A stretch of 64,000 nt of DNA from Campylobacter concisus (GTDB lineage Bacteria > Campylobacterota > Campylobacteria > Campylobacterales > Campylobacteraceae): assembly GCF_003048535.1 (NCBI RefSeq), contig NZ_PIRQ01000002.1, forward strand, positions 243,947 to 307,946. Direction: 5' to 3'. Positions 33,952 to 43,342 of the stretch are shown here, piece by piece. Positions within the stretch are counted from its first letter, which is position 1, and every line of letters begins with the position of its first letter. Below the pieces are notes generated by a model, which worked only from the letters and a program-made list of their open reading frames with translations, had not been told where the DNA came from and searched no databases. The position numbers and the translations under genes were made by a program.

Positions 33952-34110
33952 TTAACTTTTTAATTTAACTTCTTTATGAATAGTATGTTTTTTTAATCTT
34001 GGGCAATACTTTTTAAGTTCAACTTTATCCGTAGTAGTTTTACTATTTTTAGTTGTTGTATAATTTATATCACCACTTTCAGAGCATTTTAAACCAATTT
34101 TAATTCTCAT
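33952..34110 (-). CDS. rpmG: 50S ribosomal protein L33
   Basis: 52 residues. Start at 34110 (MRIKIGLKC); a 15-residue upstream extension covers a terminator hairpin and is not used. The typical zinc form has two CxxC pairs; here only one cysteine of each is left: Cys9 with Ser12 in CSESGD, and Cys36 with Leu39 in CPRLKKH. It therefore probably does not bind zinc. It lies between tuf and tRNA-Trp. Confidence 0.93.
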   Translation of the reverse strand: MRIKIGLKCSESGDINYTTTKNSKTTTDKVELKKYCPRLKKHTIHKEVKLKS

Positions 34111-34129
34111 ATAAGTCCTTATTAAGATA

Positions 34130-34152
34130 TCAAAGGGATATCCTCCCTTTGA
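34130..34152 (-). terminator. Hairpin between tuf and rpmG
   Basis: Nine-base stem TCAAAGGGA / TCCCTTTGA with a five-base loop, 15 bases after the tuf stop. The T tract is poor (ATATCTTAAT), and rpmG follows at once, so it may be a partial terminator or a processing and stabilising element. Confidence 0.6.
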
Positions 34153-34166
34153 CAAATTTTTATAAA

Positions 34167-35366
34167 TTAACCAAGTATTTTTGAAACAACACCTGAACCA
34201 ACAGTCCTACCACCTTCACGGATAGCAAAACGAGTACCTTCCTCAAGTGCTACTGGAGCAATCAATTCAACAGAAATTCTTACATTATCACCTGGCATAA
34301 CCATCTCTGTTCCTTCTGGGAGCGTAATTGAACCAGTAACATCAGTTGTTCTTACGTAGAATTGTGGTCTATAGTTATTAAAGAAAGGAGTATGGCGACC
34401 ACCTTCTTCTTTTGTCAAGATATAGACTTCGCCTTCAAATTTTGTATGAGGGGTAATTGATTTAGGCTTGCAAAGAACCATACCACGCTCAACGTCCTCT
34501 TTTTTGGTACCACGGAGAAGAACGCCGACATTATCACCGGCTTCGCCTTGATCCATCTCTTTTCTAAACATTTCAACACCAGTAACTGTTGTTGTTTGAG
34601 TTGGCTTAATACCAACAATCTCAATTGTATCACCAACTTTTATAACACCTTTTTCGATTCTACCAGTTACAACTGTACCACGACCTGAAATCGAAAAAAC
34701 ATCTTCGATTGGCATAAGAAGGTCTTTATCTGTTGCACGAACTGGAGTTGGAATATAGCTATCAACTGCATCCATTAATTCCATAATTTTTGCTGACCAT
34801 TCGCCATCTTGACCAGCTTTTGCCTCTTCAAGAGCTTTAAGTGCTGAACCAGAAACAATAGGTGTATCATCACCTGGGAAATTATACTCATTAAGTAATT
34901 CACGGATTTCCATTTCAACCAATTCAAGTAGCTCTGCATCATCAACCATATCAGCTTTGTTCATGAAAACAACAATGTATGGAACACCAACTTGGCGTGA
35001 TAATAAAATATGCTCTCTAGTTTGTGGCATTGGACCATCAGCTGCAGAAACAACCAGAATAGCTCCATCCATTTGTGCAGCACCTGTAATCATATTTTTT
35101 ACATAGTCGGCGTGACCAGGGCAGTCAACGTGGGCATAGTGGCGTTTCTCTGTCTCGTACTCAATATGTGAAGTAGCAATTGTAATACCACGCTCTTTTT
35201 CTTCTGGAGCATTATCAATATTATCATAATCTTTTAGCTCAGCAAGTCCTTTGCGTGAAAGAACAGCAGATATTGCAGCTGTTAATGTAGTTTTACCATG
35301 ATCTACGTGACCAATAGTACCTATGTTTACGTGCGGCTTGTTACGTGAAAATTTTTCTTTAGCCAT
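34167..35366 (-). CDS. tuf: Elongation factor Tu
   Basis: GTPase that brings aminoacyl-tRNA to the ribosome. 399 residues. GTP motifs: GHVDHGKT (19-26), DCPGHADY, and NKADMVDD. The effector region [14 protein letters not shown] is intact. It is the only tuf in the window and lies after four tRNA genes. The tRNA-tuf promoter upstream is strong (see 35961-35989). A hairpin separates it from rpmG. Confidence 0.98.
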   Translation of the reverse strand: MAKEKFSRNKPHVNIGTIGHVDHGKTTLTAAISAVLSRKGLAELKDYDNIDNAPEEKERGITIATSHIEYETEKRHYAHVDCPGHADYVKNMITGAAQMDGAILVVSAADGPMPQTREHILLSRQVGVPYIVVFMNKADMVDDAELLELVEMEIRELLNEYNFPGDDTPIVSGSALKALEEAKAGQDGEWSAKIMELMDAVDSYIPTPVRATDKDLLMPIEDVFSISGRGTVVTGRIEKGVIKVGDTIEIVGIKPTQTTTVTGVEMFRKEMDQGEAGDNVGVLLRGTKKEDVERGMVLCKPKSITPHTKFEGEVYILTKEEGGRHTPFFNNYRPQFYVRTTDVTGSITLPEGTEMVMPGDNVRISVELIAPVALEEGTRFAIREGGRTVGSGVVSKILG

Positions 35367-35441
35367 CTTTTCCTCCGTATGTGATATATGTCTTTTTTTC
35401 TTACCAAATTTGTATAATCATAATAAAATCATATTAACCAG

Positions 35442-35516
<75 letters not shown>

Positions 35517-35642
35517 GAAAAACGCTTGGCAGAGATGATTCCAATTAAATAATACAAACAACTAAAAATTTTGAAAATAAAGTAAGGAATAACTGTGTTT
35601 AGCAAAATCTAGATACAGCTCCCAGTTTATTTTCCCAAATTT

Positions 35643-35719
35643 TGGAGCGGGAAACGGGGCTCGAACCCGCGACCCTCAGCTTGGAAGGCTGATGCTCTAG
35701 CCAACTGAGCTACTCCCGC
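35643..35719 (-). tRNA. tRNA-Gly (TCC)
   Basis: 77 bases with encoded CCA. Acceptor GCGGGAG; anticodon stem TCAGC/GCTGA around loop CTTCCAA, anticodon TCC. T-loop TTCGAGC. Confidence 0.95.
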
Positions 35720-35726
35720 ATAACAA

Positions 35727-35811
<85 letters not shown>

Positions 35812-35864
35812 TTAAACATTAATAAACTATTTTGGTATTTTCTGGTCAAACACTGTTACAAAAA

Positions 35865-35940
35865 TGGAGCTGGTGAACGGACTTGAACCGCCGACCCACT
35901 GCTTACAAGGCAGTAGCTCTACCAACTGAGCTACACCAGC
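35865..35940 (-). tRNA. tRNA-Thr (TGT)
   Basis: 76 bases with encoded CCA. Acceptor GCTGGTG/CACCAGC; anticodon stem ACTGC/GCAGT around loop CTTGTAA, anticodon TGT. First gene of the tRNA-tuf transcript. Confidence 0.96.
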
Positions 35941-35960
35941 ACCTGTTTTGTGAAGTGGCA

Positions 35961-35989
35961 ATTATATATCAAAACAATGTAAAAGTCAA
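35961..35989 (-). promoter_or_regulatory. Consensus sigma70 promoter of the tRNA-tuf transcript
   Basis: On the - strand TTGACT, exactly 17 bases, TATAAT, ending about 20 bases before tRNA-Thr(TGT). Both boxes are near perfect. Campylobacter promoters rarely show a -35 box, so this is an exceptionally strong one. Confidence 0.85.
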
Positions 35990-36145
35990 GGGAAAATTAA
36001 AAAATTTTCATAAAAATTAAAATCATAAAATACAGCCATTTAAGAATACAAATTTTTATTAGATTTAAATCCATAATACATCATTAAGCTTTTATGAAAT
36101 ATGTATAATTTTTATGGTTTTATTTTTTTTAAAAGCTAAAATTTC

Positions 36146-36151
36146 TATAAT
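36146..36151 (+). promoter_or_regulatory. -10 element before the small coiled-coil gene
   Basis: TATAAT in the context TTCTATAATTAC, 27 bases before the ATG at 36178, with AAGGA between. There is no -35 box, but T-rich sequence lies upstream. Confidence 0.65.
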
Positions 36152-36177
36152 TACAAAAAAATATATAAGGACTTAAT

Positions 36178-36426
36178 ATGCAATTTTTACCTTGGGCGAT
36201 AATTTTATTACTAATTTATGTAATTTATTTTCTAATGATACGTTACGAGAAAAGAATATCAACCCTTAGCAAATTAATTGAACAAAATAGTGATGGTATT
36301 AAAGAAAATAGGGATTTGATTGGACAAAATAGATCACTTATTGAAAAAAATAAACACGATATCGAAAAAAATACAAAAGACATCATAACAAATGTTGAAA
36401 AAGTAGATATTGATTTGGAAGACTAA
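36178..36426 (+). CDS. Small membrane-anchored coiled-coil protein with Asn-at-d heptads
   Basis: 82 residues; no known family. One membrane helix (about 4-21, including PWAIILLLIYVIYFLM), a short basic linker, then a strikingly regular 7-residue repeat from residue 34 to 75: Ile at position 1 and Asn at position 4 in six consecutive repeats (IEQN, IKEN, IGQN, IEKN, IEKN, IITN). Such N-at-d heptads are known from trimeric autotransporter stalks, where Asn layers hold anions, so a trimer is plausible. Positive-inside charges suggest the coil is on the cytoplasmic side. It has its own promoter and ribosome-binding site and is convergent with the Lap operon. Function unknown. Confidence 0.75.
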   Translation: MQFLPWAIILLLIYVIYFLMIRYEKRISTLSKLIEQNSDGIKENRDLIGQNRSLIEKNKHDIEKNTKDIITNVEKVDIDLED

Positions 36427-36633
36427 AGTTTCTGGTTTCTTATCTCGGCTATTAATAAATTTGCTAGAATTTTTTATTTAAGATTTTAGCAAATCATTTT
36501 TTATTTGAAAATTTTATATTTATTGTATTCTTTAGCCAGTAAAAGTTGTGTATGTATTTCTTGTGGGCGTATATAGAAAAAATTTATAGTTTTTGAAGAA
36601 TAATCTTAATTTTTAAAAAAATAAATCAAGATT

Positions 36634-37272
36634 TTATGAATCAAGTTGCTTCATTAAAAGCACAAGCCCTATTCTATCCTTTACATTTAGCTTACTATAA
36701 ATCGAGCTTGTATGTGCTTTGACTGTTCTTAGTGTAATACCTGTTTTTTCTGAAATTTCATTATTTGTTAGACCCTGATAGATTAAATCTGCAATTTCTC
36801 TTTCCCTTGAACTAAGCTCAGAGAGATCAGCCTTTTTGTCTACCTTTTCACTTTCGCTATTAATATATGAGCCGGTTAGCTCACTAATCATTGCCTGAAC
36901 AAATTCTTGGTAAAGCCATATATTTCCATTAAAAATAGCTTCAAAAGCATCTTCAAAGTGTGTCTTTCGCATGTGAGAATTTGCATAGCCCTTGATTCCA
37001 AGCGTAAGCAGATGCTTGCCTTCGTTTATCGTTGGCCTATTTGAGAGTATGAGTATTTTTATATTTGGGGAATTTCCAATTATATTTTTTATAACATCAT
37101 CAATATTATCTTTAAAAACATCAATATCAATGCCTATAATATCAATATCATCATTTATATGAGAAAAAAACTCTTTTCTATTATGTATAAATTTCACATC
37201 GCTATTGCCAGTAAAATAGCTTCTCCAAATATTGTTTAATGCACTATTTTGTGTAAATAAAATAACTTGCAT
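36634..37272 (-). CDS. LuxR/NarL-type response regulator with atypical receiver
   Basis: 212 residues. The C-terminal part (about 150-205) is a clear LuxR helix-turn-helix: LSSREREIADLIYQGLTNNE, then KTGITLRTVKAHTSSIYSKL (key residues in the recognition helix: TVKAH). The N-terminal part resembles a receiver: Asp49 can be the phosphoacceptor in DIIGIDID. The usual acidic pair near residue 8 is replaced by TQN, and the conserved lysine is not at its place, so phosphorylation is doubtful. It is the last gene of the Lap-type operon, 18 bases after the unknown protein, and probably controls expression of this system or of its adhesin. No partner kinase is in the window. Confidence 0.85.
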   Translation of the reverse strand: MQVILFTQNSALNNIWRSYFTGNSDVKFIHNRKEFFSHINDDIDIIGIDIDVFKDNIDDVIKNIIGNSPNIKILILSNRPTINEGKHLLTLGIKGYANSHMRKTHFEDAFEAIFNGNIWLYQEFVQAMISELTGSYINSESEKVDKKADLSELSSREREIADLIYQGLTNNEISEKTGITLRTVKAHTSSIYSKLNVKDRIGLVLLMKQLDS

Positions 37273-37290
37273 TACCTTTCCTTGGATTAT

Positions 37291-37782
37291 TTATATGATT
37301 CTTTCATAAATTTTTTTACTATTTATAAAGAATTCTATATGACGACTTTCGCCATTTTTGTATATCTTGTAATCTATTGATGAGAAAAATTTAGTAACCA
37401 CTGAGGATTTTTCTTCTAAAAAAATAGTCATTTCAAAAAAATCTTGTGATATAGCATATTTATAAGGAGTATTTAAATTTAAAATTCCAGGATCAAAGTC
37501 AAATTTATCCAAACTCTGGTCAAAGCCTTTTATTAAAATTTTAATGCTTCTTACTATATCATCTTGAATTTTTATACTTTCAAATAGTTTTTTATGTCTA
37601 CTAGCAACATCTACTAATTGTAAAAAATCTATTTCACAATCACTAAATTTAAATCGTTCAATTTCATCATTAACTATATCGCAGCAATGATCATCTTTTA
37701 TGAGATAGAAATTTTGTAAATTTTGAAATTTTTCAATATCGTATTCACCAAATTTCTTATCATAAAAAGCGATCTTGCCCAT
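37291..37782 (-). CDS. Hypothetical protein in the Lap-type operon
   Basis: 163 residues, soluble, acidic; I do not recognise the family. No signal peptide or membrane span. It is rich in aspartate, phenylalanine and lysine, with two cysteines at DHCCDI. The start overlaps the stop of the adaptor gene by one base (TAATG), so translation is coupled to the exporter. A regulatory or c-di-GMP-linked role is possible from context only. Confidence 0.7.
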   Translation of the reverse strand: MGKIAFYDKKFGEYDIEKFQNLQNFYLIKDDHCCDIVNDEIERFKFSDCEIDFLQLVDVASRHKKLFESIKIQDDIVRSIKILIKGFDQSLDKFDFDPGILNLNTPYKYAISQDFFEMTIFLEEKSSVVTKFFSSIDYKIYKNGESRHIEFFINSKKIYERII

Positions 37783-39248
37783 TACCTCTCCGTTAAGGCA
37801 TTTTGTTTTGCCTTTAAAATAGGCTTTAATAAATAATCAAGTATTGTCTTTTTGCCGGTAATGATATCAGCTGAGACTATCATACCAACTTTTATCCTAA
37901 GTGGCTTTTCTTCGCTACCAAGATAATTTTTCTCAGTTTCTATCCTGACCAAATAATAGCTCTCGCCAGTTTTTTCATTAGTCTCTGTATCGGCACTAAT
38001 CTGCGTTACTTTGCCTTTTAAACCACCGTAAATACTAAAATCATAGGCCGTAAATTTAACCATCGTATCAAGCCCAGGCCTCAAAAATGCAACATCAGCT
38101 GGCTTTACTTTTACTTCAGCAACCAATTTATCCTCAAGAGGAACGATCTCGGCAATATTTTCACCAGGCTTGATAACTCCTGATACGGTATGAACCATCA
38201 TTTTGCTGACAATACCATTTACTGGAGATCTTACATATGTTCTTTCTACTCTATCGCTTAGACTGATTTGTGATTCATTTATCCTTGCGATCTCTGCTGA
38301 AACTTCATTTAGCTCTTTTTTTGCATTATTTTTAAATGCAAGTTTTGCTTCTTCGATCTTATTTTTTGCCTCTTTTATGGTCGATTCGACCCTTGGCACG
38401 GCAAGCACAGATGCGTCAAGCTCGCCTTTTAGGTCATTTACGCGTCTTTGAAGCTGGATATACTCGACCTCGCTAACAAGACCTTTTTTAAAGATAGGCT
38501 CCATGATAGCTTTTTCTTTTAAAACAAGGTTGTAGCTATTTTGAGTTTGAGAAATTTTATTTCTAAGCTCATTTAGCTCACTTTGGCGTTGATGGATCTG
38601 CTCTGTTAGAATTCCTATTTGCTCATTTAAGTGATCGATATTTGAATTATGCAAACTTAGCTCATATCTTATGGCTTTACTATTATTCGCATCTCTAGCT
38701 TCGTCATAGTCAAATTCCTTATCATTCGCCTCAGCATCAAGTCTCATAAATTTTGCTTGAAGTTCATCAAGTCTTAGTTTTGACTCACCATAACTACTCG
38801 TAAAATTTTTATTATCTAGCCTTATTAAAATTTGATCTTTCTTGACTTCATCACCCTCTTTTACAAAAATTTGATCGACTATACCGCCTTCAAGATTTTG
38901 TATCGCTTGGTTTTTTCCAGACGGGATGATCTTACCACTACCTCTTGTGATCTCATCTATTTGTGCCCAAGAGGCCCAAACAAGAAGCCAAAACATAGTT
39001 ATAGCAACTGTATAGAGTATCTTTTTAGATGTTGATGGAGCTTTAGCCAAAACAGCCTCAGAAAGACTTGACATAAATTTCAAATCATAAGCATCATAAT
39101 TTTTTGTTTGAAGATTAGACTTTATATCATCTACGCTATTTAAAATTTTATTACTAGCTTCCTCTTGTTCTTTTATGCTATTTTCAGAAATTAATCTTTT
39201 TTCAGTTTTTGGATTTTCATTTTGTTTATTCTTGATATCTTCTTGCAT
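37782..39248 (-). CDS. Type I secretion membrane-fusion protein (HlyD/LapC family)
   Basis: Periplasmic adaptor joining the ABC exporter to the TolC channel. 488 residues from ATG 39248 (a GTG at 39254 is in frame and overlaps the exporter stop; GGGAAG fits the ATG better). A cytoplasmic N-terminus of about 75 polar residues, longer than usual; one membrane helix (about 78-97); a lipoyl half-motif (GGIVDQIFVKEGDEVKKDQILIRL); a long coiled-coil hairpin (about 130-320); the second lipoyl half (RSPVNGIVSKMMVHTVSGVI), then the beta-barrel domain with PGENIAEIVP. These are LapC/HlyD features. Confidence 0.9.
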   Translation of the reverse strand: MQEDIKNKQNENPKTEKRLISENSIKEQEEASNKILNSVDDIKSNLQTKNYDAYDLKFMSSLSEAVLAKAPSTSKKILYTVAITMFWLLVWASWAQIDEITRGSGKIIPSGKNQAIQNLEGGIVDQIFVKEGDEVKKDQILIRLDNKNFTSSYGESKLRLDELQAKFMRLDAEANDKEFDYDEARDANNSKAIRYELSLHNSNIDHLNEQIGILTEQIHQRQSELNELRNKISQTQNSYNLVLKEKAIMEPIFKKGLVSEVEYIQLQRRVNDLKGELDASVLAVPRVESTIKEAKNKIEEAKLAFKNNAKKELNEVSAEIARINESQISLSDRVERTYVRSPVNGIVSKMMVHTVSGVIKPGENIAEIVPLEDKLVAEVKVKPADVAFLRPGLDTMVKFTAYDFSIYGGLKGKVTQISADTETNEKTGESYYLVRIETEKNYLGSEEKPLRIKVGMIVSADIITGKKTILDYLLKPILKAKQNALTER

Positions 39249-39250
39249 GA

Positions 39251-41389
39251 TCACTTCCCACTAAGTCTTGCTAAAACTTCATCTCTTGGTCCGTCCAATA
39301 AAATTTTGCCATTGTCCATAACTATAAGTCTATCAACAAGATCTAGCATCGACGTCCTATGCGTAACAAGCAGCATCGTTTTATTTGCTGTATTTGTCTT
39401 TAAATTTATTTTTAATTTATTTTCAACTGTATTATCAAGAGAATTCGTTGGCTCATCAAGCAAAATAATAGGACTATCCAATAAAAATGCCCTAGCCACA
39501 GCTATGCTTTGACGCTGTCCACCACTTATGCCATCGCCTCTTTCAAAAACTGGCATATCAAATCCAAGCGGATGAGCATTTACATATTCATCAACTCCGC
39601 TTACTTTAGCTGCTTTTATAATCTGAATATCATCAACATATGGTGCTTTTTGAACAATATTTTCTCTAACCGTTCCTTTAAAGAGCACAACATCTTGCGG
39701 AACATAGCCGATATTTCGCCTAAGATCGGCTGGATCGATTTGATTAATATCAATACCATCGATTAGCACTGAGCCTTCAGTTGGTGAGTAAAGTCCCAAA
39801 ATAAGCTTTTGTAAAGTAGTTTTTCCAGAGCCATTTTTGCCTATAATGCCAACTTTTTCACCTGGCTGAATAACAAAATTTATCCTATCAAGCGAACCTT
39901 TTGTGGTATCTGGATATGTAAAGCTTACATTTTTAAATTCGATCTTTCCATCAAAAGAATTTCTTCTAACAAATTTTTTACCTTCTGGCCTTTCAACAGG
40001 CATTTGCATAATCTTACTAAGACTTTGATAGGCTGTTTTTGTCTGCTCAAAATTTGCAGCTAGTGAAGCCACCTGTCCCATAGGAGCGATAGCACGAGAG
40101 CTAAGCATAACCGCAGCGATAAGACCACCCATTGTAAGATGCGTATCTTGTATCATATAGACGCCAAGAACGATGATGGCAATAGTATTTAATTGCACTA
40201 AAAAAGATGTAACAGTCGTTATCGAAGTTGTGATAATTTTTGATTTAATGCTTCTATTTGCTATCTCACCAGTTGCCTCTTCCCAGTTCCATTGTATATG
40301 GCCACTAGCACCAAGAGTTTTGATAGTCTCAAGACTACTAAGGCTCTCTATTAAAATTCCATTTTTTATAGCCGAAGCCTCAAATGTACTTTTAATAGCA
40401 TTTTGAAGTGGATCTTTTATAAAAAATGTATAACATAAAATAGCTATCATAATAACAATTGGCACAAGTACGATATAACTTCCTATAAAATAAGTAACTA
40501 TCAAGAAAATGATCGCAAATGGAAGATCGACAATGGCTGCCAATGAAGCTGATGAGAAGAAATTTCTAACCGTATCAAACTCTTTTAGATTACTAGCAAA
40601 TGAGCCAACAGATTTTGGTTTATTGCTAAATTTCATATCCATAACTCGCTCAAATAAAATAGAGCTCATTATGATGTCACTCTTTTTGCCAGCAATCTCA
40701 AGGAAATATGATCTTACAAATTTTAAAAAAAGATCTATACCATAAACTACACTTACACCAAGTGCTAAGACCCAAAGTGTTTCAACCGCATTATTTGGCA
40801 CGACACGGTCATATACATTCATCGTAAAAAGCGGACTAGCAAGAACAAATAAATTTATAATAAAACTTGCAAGAACAACATCAAAATAAATCTTTTTTGA
40901 ACGTTTTAGAGTTCCCCAAAACCAGTGGTCATTGCCCGCATCAATTAGCTTTGTTGAGCTAGTATCCTCTGGAACAAACTCGCGCTTTAAATAGTATGCA
41001 TAGCCTAAATATTCTTCTTTTAATTTACTTATTTCTATCGTGCTAGTACCAGTTGAAAGTTCTGGAGTTATGATATTTGCTGTCTTTTTATCTTTACTAA
41101 AAGATTGCAAGATGCAAGCTTTTTTACCTCTAAGCATTAAAATGCAAGGTAAAACTAAAGGAGAGATTTGTTCAAGATCTTTTCTTACAAGGGTAGAAGC
41201 AAAACCAGCACGAGAAGCAGCACGAGAAAATAAAGACCTTGAGCTTTTAAGTGAAAAAAGCTCAATTTCATCGCCATCTTTTACTGGCAAGCCAATAGTT
41301 AAAGCATCAGCGCTGTATGGATTATTATGAAGCTTGGTAAAAATAACCAAACATTGAAGCAGCTCATCTTTTATCTTATCACTATGCAT
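39251..41389 (-). CDS. Type I secretion ABC exporter, LapB-like
   Basis: 712 residues. An N-terminal C39-peptidase-like domain (about 1-125) lacking the usual catalytic DCG motif, as in exporters of RTX adhesins that do not cleave a leader; a six-span membrane domain (about 170-450); and a nucleotide-binding domain with Walker A GKNGSGKT (517-524), signature SGGQ (622-625), Walker B IILLDEP (D and E at 645-646) and the H-loop histidine (678). The substrate should be a large C-terminally signalled protein, not present in the window. Flanked by lapD-like (3 bases) and lapC-like genes (overlap). Confidence 0.92.
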   Translation of the reverse strand: MHSDKIKDELLQCLVIFTKLHNNPYSADALTIGLPVKDGDEIELFSLKSSRSLFSRAASRAGFASTLVRKDLEQISPLVLPCILMLRGKKACILQSFSKDKKTANIITPELSTGTSTIEISKLKEEYLGYAYYLKREFVPEDTSSTKLIDAGNDHWFWGTLKRSKKIYFDVVLASFIINLFVLASPLFTMNVYDRVVPNNAVETLWVLALGVSVVYGIDLFLKFVRSYFLEIAGKKSDIIMSSILFERVMDMKFSNKPKSVGSFASNLKEFDTVRNFFSSASLAAIVDLPFAIIFLIVTYFIGSYIVLVPIVIMIAILCYTFFIKDPLQNAIKSTFEASAIKNGILIESLSSLETIKTLGASGHIQWNWEEATGEIANRSIKSKIITTSITTVTSFLVQLNTIAIIVLGVYMIQDTHLTMGGLIAAVMLSSRAIAPMGQVASLAANFEQTKTAYQSLSKIMQMPVERPEGKKFVRRNSFDGKIEFKNVSFTYPDTTKGSLDRINFVIQPGEKVGIIGKNGSGKTTLQKLILGLYSPTEGSVLIDGIDINQIDPADLRRNIGYVPQDVVLFKGTVRENIVQKAPYVDDIQIIKAAKVSGVDEYVNAHPLGFDMPVFERGDGISGGQRQSIAVARAFLLDSPIILLDEPTNSLDNTVENKLKINLKTNTANKTMLLVTHRTSMLDLVDRLIVMDNGKILLDGPRDEVLARLSGK

Positions 41390-41392
41390 CTA

Positions 41393-43342
41393 TCATCCAA
41401 TGTTCTTAATTTCATCTATATAAATTCCTTGCATATTTTTAATGCCAAGATCGATTAACTTTTTCTTCTGCTCTTCGCTTTCAACACCGGTTGCGATCAA
41501 AATAATGTCTTTTGAACTTAAAACAACATCAAGTGATTGTTTTGTGTTTACACCTGACTTATCACTTAAGAAGTCAATCAAGACATTTGACTGAATTTTT
41601 ACATAATCAGGGTTAAATTCTTTTAGTTTCTCGATACCTTTTGCGTTAAGCTCGAAGTGGTCAAAACCAAATCCAAAGCCAAGTTCTTTTAATTTTTTAG
41701 TAAGCTTAACTATACTTTCTATGCTAATATCGTCTTTATTTGGAATTTCTATATAGTTTTTATATTTTGAAATTTGACTTATCTTTTTAAGTGTAGCTTC
41801 GAGTTTTGAAAAATTTTCATCTGAATTTAATATCTCTTTTCCCAAATTTATGGCTAAATTACCGCTTGGTAAGATATTCTCCGGTAAAATTCTGGCTACC
41901 CTATTTAAGATATAAAGATCAAGCATTGCACCTAAATTTAGCTCATTAACCATCGGCATGAAATATGAGGCCATACGCCATACGCCATCTTTATCAACAA
42001 GTCTCAAATAAAGCTCATACTGCTCAAAATTTGAATTAAGATCAATCACTTTTTGAGCTGCAAATTTAAATTCATCTTCTTTTATTGAGTCAAAAATAAG
42101 CTCTTTATACTTCTCTTTACCAATCACTAAAGTATTTTGATTTTCATTAAATACCTTATATGTAAAGCTTCCAGCAAGTCTTGAGCTAGCCAATGTAACG
42201 TCAGCTGAAGTAAGAAGTGTCTTGATATCAGTATTTGGTGAATACTCAACTATCGCAGCATTTACTGGATACTCGCTATCATTTAGCGCAAAATTTACAT
42301 AAAGCTTTTTAAACTCATTCATAATTTCATCACATAGAGCCAAGAAATTTGACGAATTTCTACCATACGAAAGCACAATAAAATCATTATCGTTAAGTCT
42401 TGCAACAATCGCATTTTTATCATTATGGATTGATTTTTCTTGTAAAATTTGAGCTATTTTCATTACAACACTTTGCCATTTTTCAAAGCCAAGCGTACTT
42501 TTTAAATTTATTAGATCTTTAAAACTAGCAAGTAAAGCAACGCCACTTGAATATTCTTCACTAGCTAGATACTCACTAAATTTAGTTTGAAAAAATCTTC
42601 TGTTATTAGCACCACTCATTGTATCTTTATATAAAAGCTCTTGATATTTACTAAGCGTGGCTGCTTCTCTCTCAAAAATGTCTTTTACCTTGCTAACCAT
42701 AGAGTTCATAGCTAGAACCATTTTTTTAAGATCGGCTGTAAATGGAATTCTTTTCTGAATAATAAATTTATTATCAAGTATGGCCTCAGCCTGATCTTGA
42801 ACCTTCATAAGCGGCCTAAAAATAGCTTTTAGAGCGAAATATGCCACCACAAGAGTGACAATTATCATTAGAAGAAGAAAATTAAAAATATTTTTTGAGT
42901 TAGTATAAAGCTCATTGTAGGCAAGTGCAGTGCTGCCTTGAACATAAAGCGTGCCAAATTTTGCCCAACCAGTCATAATCTCGCTATCTGCTATTGGCGC
43001 TTCAAACTTGGCTATTTTGTAAAACCATTCAGGAATATCTTTAACAACAGTTTGTTGAGAATTTTCAATAAGAACCTTGCCATCAACATCTTCAAGCTTG
43101 ATAAGCTTGTATCTACCGCTGTCAAACATAGAATTTATCATTGTTTGAGCCAAGGACATGTCATCTGGATCGATAATAGGCTTTAAAGCAAGTCCAAGCG
43201 AATTTGCTGTATGTCTTGCGTTTTCACCAAGCTGGTCATTAATATATCCATTTAGGCTCTTAAAATTTAAGTAGCCAACAGCCATAAAAATCATGATACC
43301 AAAAGTTATCACGGCGATCATAATTTGTTTAAATAGCGTCAT
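41393..43342 (-). CDS. lapD: LapD-like c-di-GMP receptor (degenerate GGDEF and EAL)
   Basis: 649 residues. Membrane helix (about 5-24), a periplasmic LapD/MoxY-type domain with the conserved GW at 125-126, a second helix (about 152-172), a HAMP linker, then GGDEF-like and EAL-like domains. The GGDEF motif is replaced by NDNDF (317-321), and the EAL motif by ELYLR (443-447). Catalytic positions are changed: DD to DH (561-562), KID to KIQ (582-584) and the E of AEGVE to T618. So it should bind c-di-GMP without turning it over. In Pseudomonas, LapD bound to c-di-GMP holds LapG in the periplasm. The gene for LapG follows just before it with an ATGA overlap. Confidence 0.9.
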   Translation of the reverse strand: MTLFKQIMIAVITFGIMIFMAVGYLNFKSLNGYINDQLGENARHTANSLGLALKPIIDPDDMSLAQTMINSMFDSGRYKLIKLEDVDGKVLIENSQQTVVKDIPEWFYKIAKFEAPIADSEIMTGWAKFGTLYVQGSTALAYNELYTNSKNIFNFLLLMIIVTLVVAYFALKAIFRPLMKVQDQAEAILDNKFIIQKRIPFTADLKKMVLAMNSMVSKVKDIFEREAATLSKYQELLYKDTMSGANNRRFFQTKFSEYLASEEYSSGVALLASFKDLINLKSTLGFEKWQSVVMKIAQILQEKSIHNDKNAIVARLNDNDFIVLSYGRNSSNFLALCDEIMNEFKKLYVNFALNDSEYPVNAAIVEYSPNTDIKTLLTSADVTLASSRLAGSFTYKVFNENQNTLVIGKEKYKELIFDSIKEDEFKFAAQKVIDLNSNFEQYELYLRLVDKDGVWRMASYFMPMVNELNLGAMLDLYILNRVARILPENILPSGNLAINLGKEILNSDENFSKLEATLKKISQISKYKNYIEIPNKDDISIESIVKLTKKLKELGFGFGFDHFELNAKGIEKLKEFNPDYVKIQSNVLIDFLSDKSGVNTKQSLDVVLSSKDIILIATGVESEEQKKKLIDLGIKNMQGIYIDEIKNIG

